A stretch of 42,677 bases of DNA from an uncultured Bacteroidota bacterium (GTDB lineage Bacteria; Bacteroidota; Bacteroidia; Flavobacteriales; TMED113). Below, piece after piece: positions 1 to 10,108 of this stretch (position 1 is its first letter; each line of letters begins with the position of its first letter). Both the position numbers and the translations under genes were made by a program. Below the pieces are notes generated by a model. That model had not been told where the DNA came from, did not search any database, and saw nothing but the letters and a program-made list of their open reading frames with translations. The stretch is taken from the NCBI GenBank assembly GCA_902533035.1, contig CACAKI010000006.1, positions 1 to 42,677 of the forward strand, in the 5' to 3' direction.

Positions 1-398
1 AAAATTTTACTTTGAAAATTAGAGTTATTAGGAGTTTTTTGATTTATAGCATCTTTAAATGAAATCAGAATATTTTTTTTATCTGCATTTATTTCAAAAA
101 GTGATCTTGTGTTTTGTGTAATGTCTTTAGTAGAATTTATCTTTTCATTATTAGTAGTGAAAAGTAAGGCGTTTTCTTTTGAAATAATTTCAAAATCATT
201 TTTAAAAATTAAAGCAGATTCTTTGTTCTGAAAAATAAAAAAATAATTACAATTATTTAAATTATATAAAGCTGCCGCTATAAATGCAATTTGAGATCCG
301 GAAAACCCATTTATATTTGATGTTGAGTCTAGTTGATTAGACAAATTTTTGATAAATGAAGATTGAGTATATATCTTTAATAAATCTTCTTTATTCAT
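1..398 (-). CDS. mfd: Transcription-repair coupling factor Mfd, N-terminal part (truncated by the window edge)
   Basis: Not in the ORF track because it has no stop in the window. The minus strand from ATG at 398 reads open to position 1: MNKEDLLKIYTQSSFIKNLSNQLDSTSNINGFSGSQIAFIAAALYNLNNCNYFFIFQNKESALIFKNDFEII..., which resembles Bacteroidota Mfd N-termini (GSxxxFxxAALY...NKExAxxFxNDxE). Its start overlaps the fbp stop (ATGA). Confidence 0.7.
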   Translation of the reverse strand, partial: MNKEDLLKIYTQSSFIKNLSNQLDSTSNINGFSGSQIAFIAAALYNLNNCNYFFIFQNKESALIFKNDFEIISKENALLFTTNNEKINSTKDITQNTRSLFEINADKKNILISFKDAINQKTPNNSNFQSKI

Positions 399-1357
399 TT
401 TTTGTAAAAACTCAAAAGTTTAGTTACCATGTTTTTTGACCCTACAATAAAGGCTGTTCTTTCATGAATGTTTTTCGGTGTTTTTTCTAATATCAATTCG
501 TTTCCATCGGAACTTTTAGATCCAGAAAATTGAGCAATTAATGCGATTGGATTACATTCATATATTAAACGTAATTGTCCATTAGGTTTGTCTGCAGTTT
601 TTGGGTAAATAAAAATCCCACCTTTCATCATGTTCCTATGAAAGTCTGCTACTAATGATCCAATAAACCTTCCTGTATGTGTTCGTTTTCCATCTTTATT
701 TAATTTTTTACAACATTCTACATATTGAATGATTTCGGGATCAATTGTCTTTATATTGCCTTCATTAATTGAGAATATATTTCCCCATTCAGGTGTTTTT
801 ATATTAGGGTATGTTAGATAATATTTTTTTTCTTTTAAGTTTAATGTAAATCCATTAACTTGATTATTAATGGCAATTATTAATATTGTTGCCGTCCCAT
901 ATAATACATATGCTGCGCATTCTTGCTTAATTCCTTGTTTTAAAAAATCGGCTTCACAAGTAACGGTATTTATATTGTCTTTTTTATGTATAGAAAAAAT
1001 ACTTCCTACAGGAATATTTACACTAATATTTGAAGAACCATCTAATGGGTCCATAGCAATTGAAAAATCACCAGTTTTATGTCCCTGAATGATATTTTCA
1101 TTTTCTTCAGAAAGAACGCCGTTTATTTCTTTATTTTTTAGAAAAAAATCTAAGAAAACATTATTTGCAATAACATCTAATTTTTGAACATCTTCTGATT
1201 GTATATTTTTTGTTCCTTCAGATTTTAAGTGTTCTGGATTCCCATTTAATAAAATTTCATTTATTATCATGGATCCTTCAGAGATATCCTTTAAAATTTT
1301 AAATACAGGACTTTGATGTAATTTTTCTTCTTCAAAAAATTTATTAAAACTCAGCAT
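395..1357 (-). CDS. fbp: Fructose-1,6-bisphosphatase class I
   Basis: 320 aa ORF with class I FBPase motifs: FSIAMDPLDGSSNI, GGIFIYPKTADKPNGQLRLIYECNPIA. Confidence 0.95.
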   Translation of the reverse strand: MLSFNKFFEEEKLHQSPVFKILKDISEGSMIINEILLNGNPEHLKSEGTKNIQSEDVQKLDVIANNVFLDFFLKNKEINGVLSEENENIIQGHKTGDFSIAMDPLDGSSNISVNIPVGSIFSIHKKDNINTVTCEADFLKQGIKQECAAYVLYGTATILIIAINNQVNGFTLNLKEKKYYLTYPNIKTPEWGNIFSINEGNIKTIDPEIIQYVECCKKLNKDGKRTHTGRFIGSLVADFHRNMMKGGIFIYPKTADKPNGQLRLIYECNPIALIAQFSGSKSSDGNELILEKTPKNIHERTAFIVGSKNMVTKLLSFYKK

Positions 1358-1365
1358 TTTTGAAA

Positions 1366-2349
1366 TTAAAATAATCCATCAGTACTTAACGCAACACCAA
1401 ATGTGAACATATTATATTCTGCTTTTGTCCATTGTGCATTTAATGCAAAAACTAAAATTTTCATTCTTACACCAACATCAGTTTTAAATCCATTAATTCC
1501 TCCAAAGTTAATATCAATAGGGTCTGATAAAATACCAGCGTCCTCCCCATTTTCATAAATCATCGTGTAATCTCCATTTATTTTCAATCGACTATTTGAA
1601 AATTGATATCCAACTCCAGTATAAAGAGTAATGAAGCTTAATTTTTTGCTTAAACAAATATATTGATTTAACCCTCTTACTTTAAAGTCTAAATTTTTAT
1701 CTCCGTAAAAATTAAAGGTGCTAGATAATTTAGAATAAGAAATTAGGTAAGATAAATCAATAGGAATTTTATCAGCAATAGGAATCCATTGTAATAAATC
1801 ATGTTTTAAGCCAATACCCCAATATCCAAATTCTAGTTTTCCAAAATCTAATTTAAATGGAGAGACTCGGAATAAAATGTCAGTTTTTTTTGGACCTCCT
1901 ATACTACCTTGAAAGTATGGAATAGGAATAGCTGGCACGTCAGTTCCAACTGGTGCGTTAAAAAGAAAGATATCATCCTCTAAGTTAATTGTAGAGTTTG
2001 TGTTATTTGATCCCACAAAAGTTGGTATGTTTTGATCTCCTTGAATTTCAAATTGATTAAAATCTCCAGATGGGTTAAACGTTTTTGCGCTTGTAGGAAT
2101 AGATATCAAATGTATTCCGGCAGTAATATCAAAACCTCCTAATTTATGAGGCTTTGCAGTGCTATACCACCCTCCATTTAATCCCGATCCTAGAACAGCA
2201 CCTAGAGGAGACATATATCCTTCTAAGATTATTTCACTATCATGAAGGGATCCATCAATAATAACATTATTTAAAAAATCCTCTAAAGCATTTTGAGAGA
2301 AAATAGAAATATGAGAAAGAAATATAAAAGCAAGTATAAATTTTTTCAT
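1366..2349 (-). CDS. DUF6588-like Bacteroidota outer-membrane/secreted protein
   Basis: 327 aa ORF, signal peptide (MKKFILAFIFLSHISIFSQ), beta-rich, GGWYSTAKPHKLGGFDITAG region recalled as typical of DUF6588 proteins. Confidence 0.7.
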   Translation of the reverse strand: MKKFILAFIFLSHISIFSQNALEDFLNNVIIDGSLHDSEIILEGYMSPLGAVLGSGLNGGWYSTAKPHKLGGFDITAGIHLISIPTSAKTFNPSGDFNQFEIQGDQNIPTFVGSNNTNSTINLEDDIFLFNAPVGTDVPAIPIPYFQGSIGGPKKTDILFRVSPFKLDFGKLEFGYWGIGLKHDLLQWIPIADKIPIDLSYLISYSKLSSTFNFYGDKNLDFKVRGLNQYICLSKKLSFITLYTGVGYQFSNSRLKINGDYTMIYENGEDAGILSDPIDINFGGINGFKTDVGVRMKILVFALNAQWTKAEYNMFTFGVALSTDGLF

Positions 2350-2368
2350 GATAATTTTTTTTACAAAA

Positions 2369-3307
2369 CTACTTAATACTTTTCAAATGAGATAATATTT
2401 TTTTTGTTAAAATTTGACACATTAATTTATTAGATTCAAAACTCCATCCTGCTATGTGTGGGGTTAGAATTACTTTGGAAGATTTTTTTAAAAATTCTAA
2501 TTCATGATTTTTATTTAATTTTTCAAAATTTTCATTTTCATTTTCTAGGACATCTAATCCTGCTCCAATTATCTTTCCTGATTTAATATTAGTTATTAAA
2601 TCAGTGGTTTTTACTATTTTTCCTCTTGAAGTATTTAAGAGAAAAATATTTTTAGAAAACTTATTGATAAAATTATTCTTTATTAGGTATTTTGTTTCTT
2701 CATTTAGTGGAATGTGTAGACTCAATACATCAGCATATTTGAAAATGTTTTTCATAGAACTTTGTCTCACAAATTTATTTTGATAATTTTTTTTGTATTT
2801 ATCATAGGCTAAAATTTTACAATTAAATCCAACTAATTTTTTCGAAAATGCTTTTCCAGCATTTCCATACCCTATAATTCCTATTGTTTTTCCGGACAAT
2901 TCCATTCCTCTGTTTGACTCTCTTTTCCATTTTCCATTTCTTACTTCCAAGTTAGATTTTTGAATGTTATTCATAAGGGACAATAATAAACCTAAAGTAT
3001 GTTCTCCAACAGCATTACTGTTTCCTTTTGGCGCATTGATACATTTTATTTTATATTTTTTGGCTTCTAAAACATCAATATTTTCCATACCTGACCCAAA
3101 TCTTGCAATAAACTTTAAATGTGAAGAGTTTTGAATAAAGTTTTTATCAATTTTAATTCTACTTCTTAAAACAATACCATCAAAGGCATTAATTATTTTA
3201 ATTATCTCATTTTTATTTTCAGTAATTTTTTCTTCACAAATAATACCTTTTTCAATTAAGTTACATTTTAAATCAGGGTCTATTTTATCTAGAAAAAGCA
3301 CTTTCAT
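2369..3307 (-). CDS. D-2-hydroxyacid dehydrogenase (phosphoglycerate dehydrogenase family)
   Basis: 312 aa; Rossmann motif GIIGYGNAGKAF, LNTSRGKIV, LTPHIAGWS. Confidence 0.85.
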   Translation of the reverse strand: MKVLFLDKIDPDLKCNLIEKGIICEEKITENKNEIIKIINAFDGIVLRSRIKIDKNFIQNSSHLKFIARFGSGMENIDVLEAKKYKIKCINAPKGNSNAVGEHTLGLLLSLMNNIQKSNLEVRNGKWKRESNRGMELSGKTIGIIGYGNAGKAFSKKLVGFNCKILAYDKYKKNYQNKFVRQSSMKNIFKYADVLSLHIPLNEETKYLIKNNFINKFSKNIFLLNTSRGKIVKTTDLITNIKSGKIIGAGLDVLENENENFEKLNKNHELEFLKKSSKVILTPHIAGWSFESNKLMCQILTKKILSHLKSIK

Positions 3308-4653
3308 TATAGAAACATATATTCAGAAATTAAAAAATAAATTAACAAACCAATTACATCATTCATGGTCGTAATAAATGGTCCTGTGGCAAGTGCTGGA
3401 TCTATGTTTACTTTGTTTAGTATTAGAGGAATAAAAGTACCAAATAATGCAGCATAAATCATGACAATAATTAGTGAAATTGAAAGTGTAAAAGCAAAAT
3501 TGGTTTCATTATTTCCATAGTAAAAATAACAAAATATAAAAATAATAATTCCACAAATTAAGCCATTGATTGTTGCAACAGCAAGTTCTTTGAAAAATTT
3601 ATATTTCCAATTTTCTATTGAATTTTTACTTGCAATATCTTGTACCACAATGGCTGCAGACTGAACACCAATATTTCCTGCCATTGCAGCAATTAAAGGT
3701 ATAAAAGCTAGTTGCAATGAGTCTTTTGGATCTAAAAAAATATGTATTATTTTCGCACCCAGAATACCACCAATTAGACCAATTAACAACCATGGGATTC
3801 TAGCTTTTGTCAATTTTAAAATTGTATCACTTGACTCAATGTTTTTTGTTATACCAGAAGCCATTTGATAATCTTTTTCAGCCTCTTCTTTAATAACATC
3901 AACCACATCATCAATTGTAATACGTCCAACTAATACACCTTGCTTGTCAACTACGGGCAAAACAATTAAGTCATATTTATTCATAATTTTTGCTATTTCT
4001 TCATCATTCTGATCAGTAGAAACAGAGATGATGTTTTTATTGTAAATTTTTTCTACAAATGTTTTTTCTGGTGTTATTAAAAGTTCTTTTAAAGATACTG
4101 TACCAAGAAGTTTTTCATTTTTATCAATCACATAAATAGTATATACTTTGTCAATGTTTTCAGCCTGCTTTCTCATCTCTCCCAAGCATCTTATGATACT
4201 CCAATTTTTCTTTACTTTAATTAACTCTTTTCCCATTAATGCTCCTGCTGAGTTTTCAGAATAAGAAAGTAAATCTTCAATATCTTCTGCATGTTCTTGA
4301 TTTTTTATTTGTGATAACACCTCTTTTTGCATTGGGTCTGACATTTCTTGAATTACGTCAGCGGCATCATCTGTTTCAAGATTCTCAATGAGATTTTTTG
4401 CAATTTTTTTTGTTGTTAAACTAGATAGAATTTCTTCTCTTAAATTTTCTTCTAATTCAATTAATATTTCGGAAGAATTTTCTTTTAATAATTCAAATAA
4501 GTACTTTCCATCGCTTCTATTTAGATTAGAAATTATTTCTGCAAGATCTTGCGGAAAAAAATCAGCAAGGATGGCTTTAATTTTGTTATCATTCTTATTT
4601 TTTATTAAATATTGAATTTGATTAATAAATTTTTCTGTTAATTGGAAGTTCAT
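3307..4653 (-). CDS. mgtE: Magnesium transporter MgtE
   Basis: 448 aa; MgtE N domain, CBS domains, C-terminal TM domain with PLIAAMAGNIGVQSAAIVVQ and DPALATGPFITTMNDVIGLLIYF. Confidence 0.95.
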   Translation of the reverse strand: MNFQLTEKFINQIQYLIKNKNDNKIKAILADFFPQDLAEIISNLNRSDGKYLFELLKENSSEILIELEENLREEILSSLTTKKIAKNLIENLETDDAADVIQEMSDPMQKEVLSQIKNQEHAEDIEDLLSYSENSAGALMGKELIKVKKNWSIIRCLGEMRKQAENIDKVYTIYVIDKNEKLLGTVSLKELLITPEKTFVEKIYNKNIISVSTDQNDEEIAKIMNKYDLIVLPVVDKQGVLVGRITIDDVVDVIKEEAEKDYQMASGITKNIESSDTILKLTKARIPWLLIGLIGGILGAKIIHIFLDPKDSLQLAFIPLIAAMAGNIGVQSAAIVVQDIASKNSIENWKYKFFKELAVATINGLICGIIIFIFCYFYYGNNETNFAFTLSISLIIVMIYAALFGTFIPLILNKVNIDPALATGPFITTMNDVIGLLIYFLISEYMFL

Positions 4654-5423
4654 TATTTAATAATATTGTTTGTTAGTAAAATAAAATCATTTACACTTAA
4701 CTCTTCGGGTCTTTTTCCCATTAAACATTCAATTGATTTATTAGAATTAAAAACTAAATTTTTTAATGAATTTTTAATTTTTTTTCTTCTTTGATTAAAG
4801 CTCATTTTAACAACTTTAATAAATTCTTTTTCATTGCAAGTTAAAGTTTTTGTTGAGTTTCTTCGTAATTCTATAACAGAGGATTCAACATTAGGTGGTG
4901 GGTTAAAATTTCTTCTACTTATGTTAATAATTATTTTACAATTATAATAAGCTTGAATTAAAACTGAACTTATACCATATTTTTTATTATTAGGTTCGCT
5001 GCAAATTCTTTCTGCGACTTCTTTTTGAAACATCCCAATAACAGTTTGAATAGCATCTTTGTGTTCTAAAATTTTAAATAAAATTTGTGTTGAAATGTTA
5101 TAAGGAAAATTCCCAATTATAGCATTTGTGTTTTTCAAGTATAGATTTAAGTTTATTTTCAGAAAGTCACCTAAAATTATGTTATCTAATTCTGGAATAT
5201 TTTTTTTTAAGTAATCTACAGCTTCTTTGTCAATTTCAAAAAGTGTGGGTTTGCAATGTTTAATTAAATATTTTGACAACACTCCTGTTCCAGGACCAAT
5301 TTCAAAGATTTGTTTATGATTTTGAAAATCTAAGGACTGTACAATTTCTCTTGCAATTTTTTCATTAGTTAAGAAATGCTGACCATATTTTTTTTTTGTT
5401 CTAAATTGCTTGTTAGAATTCAT
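4653..5423 (-). CDS. rsmA: 16S rRNA (adenine1518-N6/adenine1519-N6)-dimethyltransferase
   Basis: 256 aa; KKYGQHFLTNEKIA, EIGPGTGVLSKYL, GNFPYNISTQILF; KsgA/RsmA signature. Confidence 0.95.
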   Translation of the reverse strand: MNSNKQFRTKKKYGQHFLTNEKIAREIVQSLDFQNHKQIFEIGPGTGVLSKYLIKHCKPTLFEIDKEAVDYLKKNIPELDNIILGDFLKINLNLYLKNTNAIIGNFPYNISTQILFKILEHKDAIQTVIGMFQKEVAERICSEPNNKKYGISSVLIQAYYNCKIIINISRRNFNPPPNVESSVIELRRNSTKTLTCNEKEFIKVVKMSFNQRRKKIKNSLKNLVFNSNKSIECLMGKRPEELSVNDFILLTNNIIK

Positions 5424-5724
5424 TTTTTAGTGATATAATTAATCTTTCCGCATTAAATTTTCCTTTATATTTTTCAGAGTGTTTTTTCTGAATACTTTTT
5501 GCGTAATTGTTTTTGTATTTATCATAGTCATTTATTGAGTTACAATGATATTCAATACAATAAGATTTTAAATCATGTTTTTTAGGATGTAAAATTTGAA
5601 ATATTTTACTTTTCATAAAGATATTAAGAGACATTATTTCTGGGACATGTTCTTTTTTTATCCAAGACAACCAATCTTGTTCTATCTCTTTTTGGATATG
5701 TATAATTACTTTATAAATAACCAT
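5413..5724 (-). CDS. DUF4286 family protein
   Basis: 103 aa; MVIYKVIIHIQKEIEQDWLSWIKKEHVPEIM; usual Bacteroidota neighbour of rsmA. Confidence 0.8.
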   Translation of the reverse strand: MVIYKVIIHIQKEIEQDWLSWIKKEHVPEIMSLNIFMKSKIFQILHPKKHDLKSYCIEYHCNSINDYDKYKNNYAKSIQKKHSEKYKGKFNAERLIISLKNEF

Positions 5725-7548
5725 CTAATTGTTTCTTAATTTTCTGTATCTTTTTCGGGCTTCTGCCAAAAAGATACTTCCTGGTTGTTCAAGTAGTATT
5801 CTTTCATATTTTTCTTTTGCTTTTTTTTTATCTTCAAAAATTGTTTCTAAAATATAACCTTGTTTATATAATGCATCATCAAAAAGAATAGATTCGCTTC
5901 CATATTGCTGACATATTTTTTCTAAAAACATTAATGCATCGTTATATTTTTTTTTATCGATACTAATTAAAGCTTTCTTAAATAACACTTCATCTATTAA
6001 GCTATGATCTGGAAAAACAGATTCGATATTTTTTAAAGTATTTAATGCGTCATCATAATTATTTTGAAAAATATAAAGTTCAGCTTTTGCATATAATTCA
6101 AGAGCTGTTTTTGTTGTGTCTAAGTTTAAATTATCAGTTATAAGTAGAGATAATTCAATAGCATTATTTGAAATTAGTTTTGAGGTAGATTTTTTTAAAA
6201 CATCAAGTTGTGCTTGGGCCCAATTAAAATCACCATTAAAATAATCTACTTTTATTTTTTTGAATTTTGCTTGTTGACCAATAATGTCATTTTTAAATCC
6301 TTTTTCTACTTGTGAATAATATAATATTGCATCCCATTTTTTTCCTTCACACAAAAGAATATCTCCTAATTCTATTTTTATATGTGCTAAATTTTGATTA
6401 GAATAATATCTTTTTTCTAATATTTTTTCTAATATTTTTTTTGCTTTTTCTTTATTTTTTTGATAGAAAGCGATAATATGTGCTAAATCTCGAATAATTA
6501 AAATAGTTTCGTTGCTTTCACCTAATATAGTAATTGCATTTTCATATTCTTTAATTATTTTTTCAATATCATTATTTGTTTTTAAGGGAATCTTTTTAAA
6601 ATACAAGTATTTTATACTAATTAATTTTAAAATACTTTCTTCATAATAAATTCCTTCTTCGCCTTTTTTTATCAGATAGTCAAATGCACTTTCAGCTATA
6701 TTTAATTGCTCATTAGACATGGAGATTTCCCCTATTTCATATATATTGTTTTCATAAAATTCGAATCTTTTGTCTAGAGCGATTAATTGCTCTAAAGCTC
6801 CTGAAAAATTTTTTTCTTGTAAATAAACCCAGACAAGTAAGTCATTTAATGCTTCAGTTTCATTTTTTTTTAATTTTTTAATGATATTCTTTTTTAATAA
6901 AACATTATTTACATTTTGAGAATCGGTATTAATTGTTCGAATAATTCTAGACTTACAGGTTTGTAAATATGAGGGGGAAATTAGTAATAAATCTAATAGT
7001 TCTTTATACATATTTTCCACTTGTCCTAACTGGGAATATATATTAGAGATTTGTAGTGAATAATTATTTGGATTTTTTTCTTTTGCTATTAGGTATGCTT
7101 TTAATGCATAATTATAATTTTTTTTTTTGTAGAAATTAGAGGCTACTGATAATATAAAATTCGGTTTTTTTTCAATTTCTTCAATAGCATTTTCGAATTG
7201 TTTTTGTGCTAGTTTCTCATCACCTTTTAATATGTATAATTCCCCTAAATCAATCAGTATACTAGGGTTTTTTCCATGTTTTTTATAATAATTTTTTACT
7301 AGTTCTATTGCTTTTTCAAATTCGGATAATTTAACTAAACAATCTAAGTATGAATTATATATTCTTGATGTCTTTTCTTTTTTATAAATTTTTTCAAATA
7401 AAACTACAGCTTGATCATATTTTTTTTCTGCGTATAAATTTTTTGCTTTATTAACATCAATGCTTATGTTTTGACTTTGAACATTAAGATTGAAAATAAA
7501 AAAACTTATTAAAAATAAATAACGAATACTGTTTATGTGACCAACCAT
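5725..7548 (-). CDS. Tetratricopeptide repeat protein
   Basis: 607 aa with signal peptide and repeated TPR-like helices throughout. Confidence 0.9.
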   Translation of the reverse strand: MVGHINSIRYLFLISFFIFNLNVQSQNISIDVNKAKNLYAEKKYDQAVVLFEKIYKKEKTSRIYNSYLDCLVKLSEFEKAIELVKNYYKKHGKNPSILIDLGELYILKGDEKLAQKQFENAIEEIEKKPNFILSVASNFYKKKNYNYALKAYLIAKEKNPNNYSLQISNIYSQLGQVENMYKELLDLLLISPSYLQTCKSRIIRTINTDSQNVNNVLLKKNIIKKLKKNETEALNDLLVWVYLQEKNFSGALEQLIALDKRFEFYENNIYEIGEISMSNEQLNIAESAFDYLIKKGEEGIYYEESILKLISIKYLYFKKIPLKTNNDIEKIIKEYENAITILGESNETILIIRDLAHIIAFYQKNKEKAKKILEKILEKRYYSNQNLAHIKIELGDILLCEGKKWDAILYYSQVEKGFKNDIIGQQAKFKKIKVDYFNGDFNWAQAQLDVLKKSTSKLISNNAIELSLLITDNLNLDTTKTALELYAKAELYIFQNNYDDALNTLKNIESVFPDHSLIDEVLFKKALISIDKKKYNDALMFLEKICQQYGSESILFDDALYKQGYILETIFEDKKKAKEKYERILLEQPGSIFLAEARKRYRKLRNN

Positions 7549-8816
7549 TATGATATCATTTTAAATCCGGTGTATTTATAGAGGGATTCAGGTATTTTAA
7601 TTCCAGATTCGGTTTGATTGTTTTCTAAAATAGCAGCCATGATTCTAGGTAAAGCTAAAGCACTTCCATTTAATGTATGGCAAAAATTTAAGTTAGAGTC
7701 TTCTCTAAATTTTATATTTGTTCTAGTTGCTTGAAAAGATTCAAAATTAGAAACAGAACTTACTTCTAACCATTTATTTTGACCGGCAGAAAACACTTCG
7801 AAATCATATGTCAAAGCTGAAGAAAAACTAAGGTCTCCTCCACACAATTTAACTAATCTAAATGGTAATTTTAATTCTTCAAGAAGATTTGAAATATGTT
7901 TTACCATTTCTTTTAGATTTGAATACGATTTTTCAGGATGTGCTAATTGAACTATTTCTACTTTATCAAATTGATGTAATCTATTTAAACCTCTGACATT
8001 TTTTCCGTATGACCCAGCTTCTCTTCTAAAACAAGGAGTGTATGCAGTTAGTTTTATAGGTAAGTTAACTGAATTAATAATTTCATTTCTGAATATGTTG
8101 GTTAAAGGCACTTCAGCTGTTGGAATTAAATATAAATCATCTTTTTCTATGTGATACATTTGTCCTTCTTTATCAGGAAAGTTACCTGTTCCAAAAGCAG
8201 ATGCTTCATTCACTAATTGAGGAGGCAGGTATTCCGTATAGCCATTTGAAATATTAAAATCCAAAAAAAAGTTAATTAAGGACCTTTGTAGTTTTGCACC
8301 TTTGTTTTTATATAACGGGAATCCAGCCCCAGTAATAATATTACCTTTTTCAAAATCAATTATGTCATATTTTTTTGCAAGCTCCCAATGGGGTAATTTA
8401 CTTTTTTCAAGTTTTGGTATTGTTCCAAAATTTTTTATAATTTCATTTTCTTTTTCTGTATTTCCAATGGGCACATTTTTATTGGCTATGTTAGGGATTT
8501 GAATTAATAATTGGTTTATTTTTTTTATAGCAATTTTTTGCTCATCGTTTTTCGTTTGAATTAAAATCTTCAATTTTCCAGATTCAGATTTTAATTTTTC
8601 TGCTTTTTCTTTATTGTTTTTAGCAAAGCATATTCCAATTTCTTTTGACAAAGAATTCATGTGATTTTGTAGGCTATTTAATTCTTTTTGAATTTTAATT
8701 CGAATATTATCTGTTTCAATAATTTTTTTAATGATTTTTTGGCCATCAAAATTCTTTTTCTTTAAACTTGAAATTATTTCAGGAGTATTTTCTTTTATGA
8801 TACTTGTGCGAAGCAT
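7548..8816 (-). CDS. serS: Seryl-tRNA synthetase
   Basis: 422 aa; coiled-coil N-terminus; class II motifs (TAYTPCFRREAGSYGKNVRGLNRLHQFDKVE; TLNGSALALPRIMAAILENNQ). Confidence 0.97.
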   Translation of the reverse strand: MLRTSIIKENTPEIISSLKKKNFDGQKIIKKIIETDNIRIKIQKELNSLQNHMNSLSKEIGICFAKNNKEKAEKLKSESGKLKILIQTKNDEQKIAIKKINQLLIQIPNIANKNVPIGNTEKENEIIKNFGTIPKLEKSKLPHWELAKKYDIIDFEKGNIITGAGFPLYKNKGAKLQRSLINFFLDFNISNGYTEYLPPQLVNEASAFGTGNFPDKEGQMYHIEKDDLYLIPTAEVPLTNIFRNEIINSVNLPIKLTAYTPCFRREAGSYGKNVRGLNRLHQFDKVEIVQLAHPEKSYSNLKEMVKHISNLLEELKLPFRLVKLCGGDLSFSSALTYDFEVFSAGQNKWLEVSSVSNFESFQATRTNIKFREDSNLNFCHTLNGSALALPRIMAAILENNQTESGIKIPESLYKYTGFKMIS

Positions 8817-8884
8817 AACTTTTCTTTAAAACAGATATAAAGTTAATAGATTATTTTAAAAGAAATAGAGATATTTTCTTTAAA

Positions 8885-8905
8885 TATAAAGTATAAAGTA
8901 TAAAG
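8885..8905. repeat. Short tandem repeat, 3 x TATAAAG
   Basis: Three perfect 7-bp units in the serS-rpmA intergenic region. TATAAAGTTAATA at the downstream end also occurs at 8836-8848. Confidence 0.75.
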
Positions 8906-8923
8906 TTAATAAAATAGAAAGAC

Positions 8924-9178
8924 TTACTTATTTACTACAGAAACATAAGATTTATTGTTTCGTTTCTTTTTAAATTGAACGATACCATCAGTTAGAGCAA
9001 ATAATGTATGGTCTTTTCCCATCCCTACATTTACATCTGGACTGTGAACTGTACCTCTTTGTCTTACGATAATATTTCCTGCAACAACCTTTTGTCCACC
9101 AAAAATTTTCACTCCTAGTCGTTTAGAATGAGACTCTCTTCCATTTTTTGAACTACCAGCTCCTTTTTTATGTGCCAT
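8924..9178 (-). CDS. rpmA: 50S ribosomal protein L27
   Basis: 84 aa; [29 protein letters not shown]. Confidence 0.97.
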   Translation of the reverse strand: MAHKKGAGSSKNGRESHSKRLGVKIFGGQKVVAGNIIVRQRGTVHSPDVNVGMGKDHTLFALTDGIVQFKKKRNNKSYVSVVNK

Positions 9179-9184
9179 TGTTAT

Positions 9185-9538
9185 TTATTTTTTTTCTTTA
9201 TTTTCTACTTTTTTAGCAGAGGTTTTTTTTAAAGAAATGTTTTCAATTTTTATTTTGGTAAGATATTGTCTGTGTCCATTTTTAACTTTATAACCTTTTC
9301 TTCTCTTCTTTTTAAAGACAATAACTTTTTCTCCTTTTAAATGATCAATTATAGAAGCAGAAACAGTTGCTTGTTTTAATGAAGGGTTTCCAATAGTGGT
9401 CTTTCCTTTATCTTCAATGAGCAAAACATTATCAAAAGATATTTTTTTACCAGTTTCTTTTTCTAAACGGTTTACTATAAAAGTTTGTCCTTTTTCAACC
9501 TTTAATTGTTTTCCGCTTATTTCTACAATAGCTTTCAT
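9185..9538 (-). CDS. rplU: 50S ribosomal protein L21
   Basis: MKAIVEISGKQLKVEKGQ start used instead of the longer ORF start at 9586, because a good promoter lies between them; lysine-rich C-terminal extension. Start coordinate set by the reading frame of the supplied ORF and may be off by a base. Confidence 0.93.
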   Translation of the reverse strand: MKAIVEISGKQLKVEKGQTFIVNRLEKETGKKISFDNVLLIEDKGKTTIGNPSLKQATVSASIIDHLKGEKVIVFKKKRRKGYKVKNGHRQYLTKIKIENISLKKTSAKKVENKEKK

Positions 9539-9556
9539 TTTCTGAATTTTGGATTG

Positions 9557-9586
9557 CAAATATAATAAAAGAATGTATTTATACAA
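9557..9586 (-). promoter_or_regulatory. Bacteroidota-type promoter for rplU-rpmA (TTG-N19-TATATTTG)
   Basis: Minus strand TTG (9586-9584), 19-nt spacer, TATATTTG (9564-9557), matching the Bacteroidota -33 TTG / -7 TAnnTTTG consensus. Confidence 0.75.
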
Positions 9587-9638
9587 TGTTTTTATACACT
9601 TTGCTACTTAAAAATTCAAATCTTAAATCATTGGATTG

Positions 9639-10085
9639 TTATGATTTTGTTTTAGTTTTCAGATTAATTAATAAAGTATAATTATTTTTTTTACTACAAC
9701 ATGTTTCATTTTTACACTGACAATATTTAAGATTATATAAGTGGAGTAATGCAAGTAGTAAACCTGTCACATAAATAAAACTATTATTTATATTAACAAG
9801 TTGAATTGATTTATCCATTATGGAGATAAAAAACATCAACCAAGTTGTCCATAATAAAATCTTTATAATTTTATTTGATGATGTTTGTGTCGATCTAAGT
9901 ATTGCAAAAAAGGAAATTATAATAAAAATGTAGTCAAGTGAATGCCACCATATTGGCGATTCTGCACAATATGAAATTGTGCATGCTTGTGTAATGAATA
10001 TAAATGGAGTGCTAATACAATGAATTAAACAGAGTATACTAGCTAAAGATCCTACAGCATCTGGTTTTAATACAATTGAGGTCAT
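9639..10085 (-). CDS. MerC-domain-like membrane protein with Cys-rich tail
   Basis: 148 aa; several TM helices; AVGSLASILCLIHCISTPFIF as in MerC-domain proteins; C-terminal CQCKNETCC. Confidence 0.8.
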   Translation of the reverse strand: MTSIVLKPDAVGSLASILCLIHCISTPFIFITQACTISYCAESPIWWHSLDYIFIIISFFAILRSTQTSSNKIIKILLWTTWLMFFISIMDKSIQLVNINNSFIYVTGLLLALLHLYNLKYCQCKNETCCSKKNNYTLLINLKTKTKS

Positions 10086-10108
10086 ATATTATACAAATAA
10101 TTAGACTG

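Noticed and set aside
870-1088. 72-aa plus-strand ORF inside fbp
   Set aside because: Antisense shadow of a strongly conserved gene; no recognisable domain.
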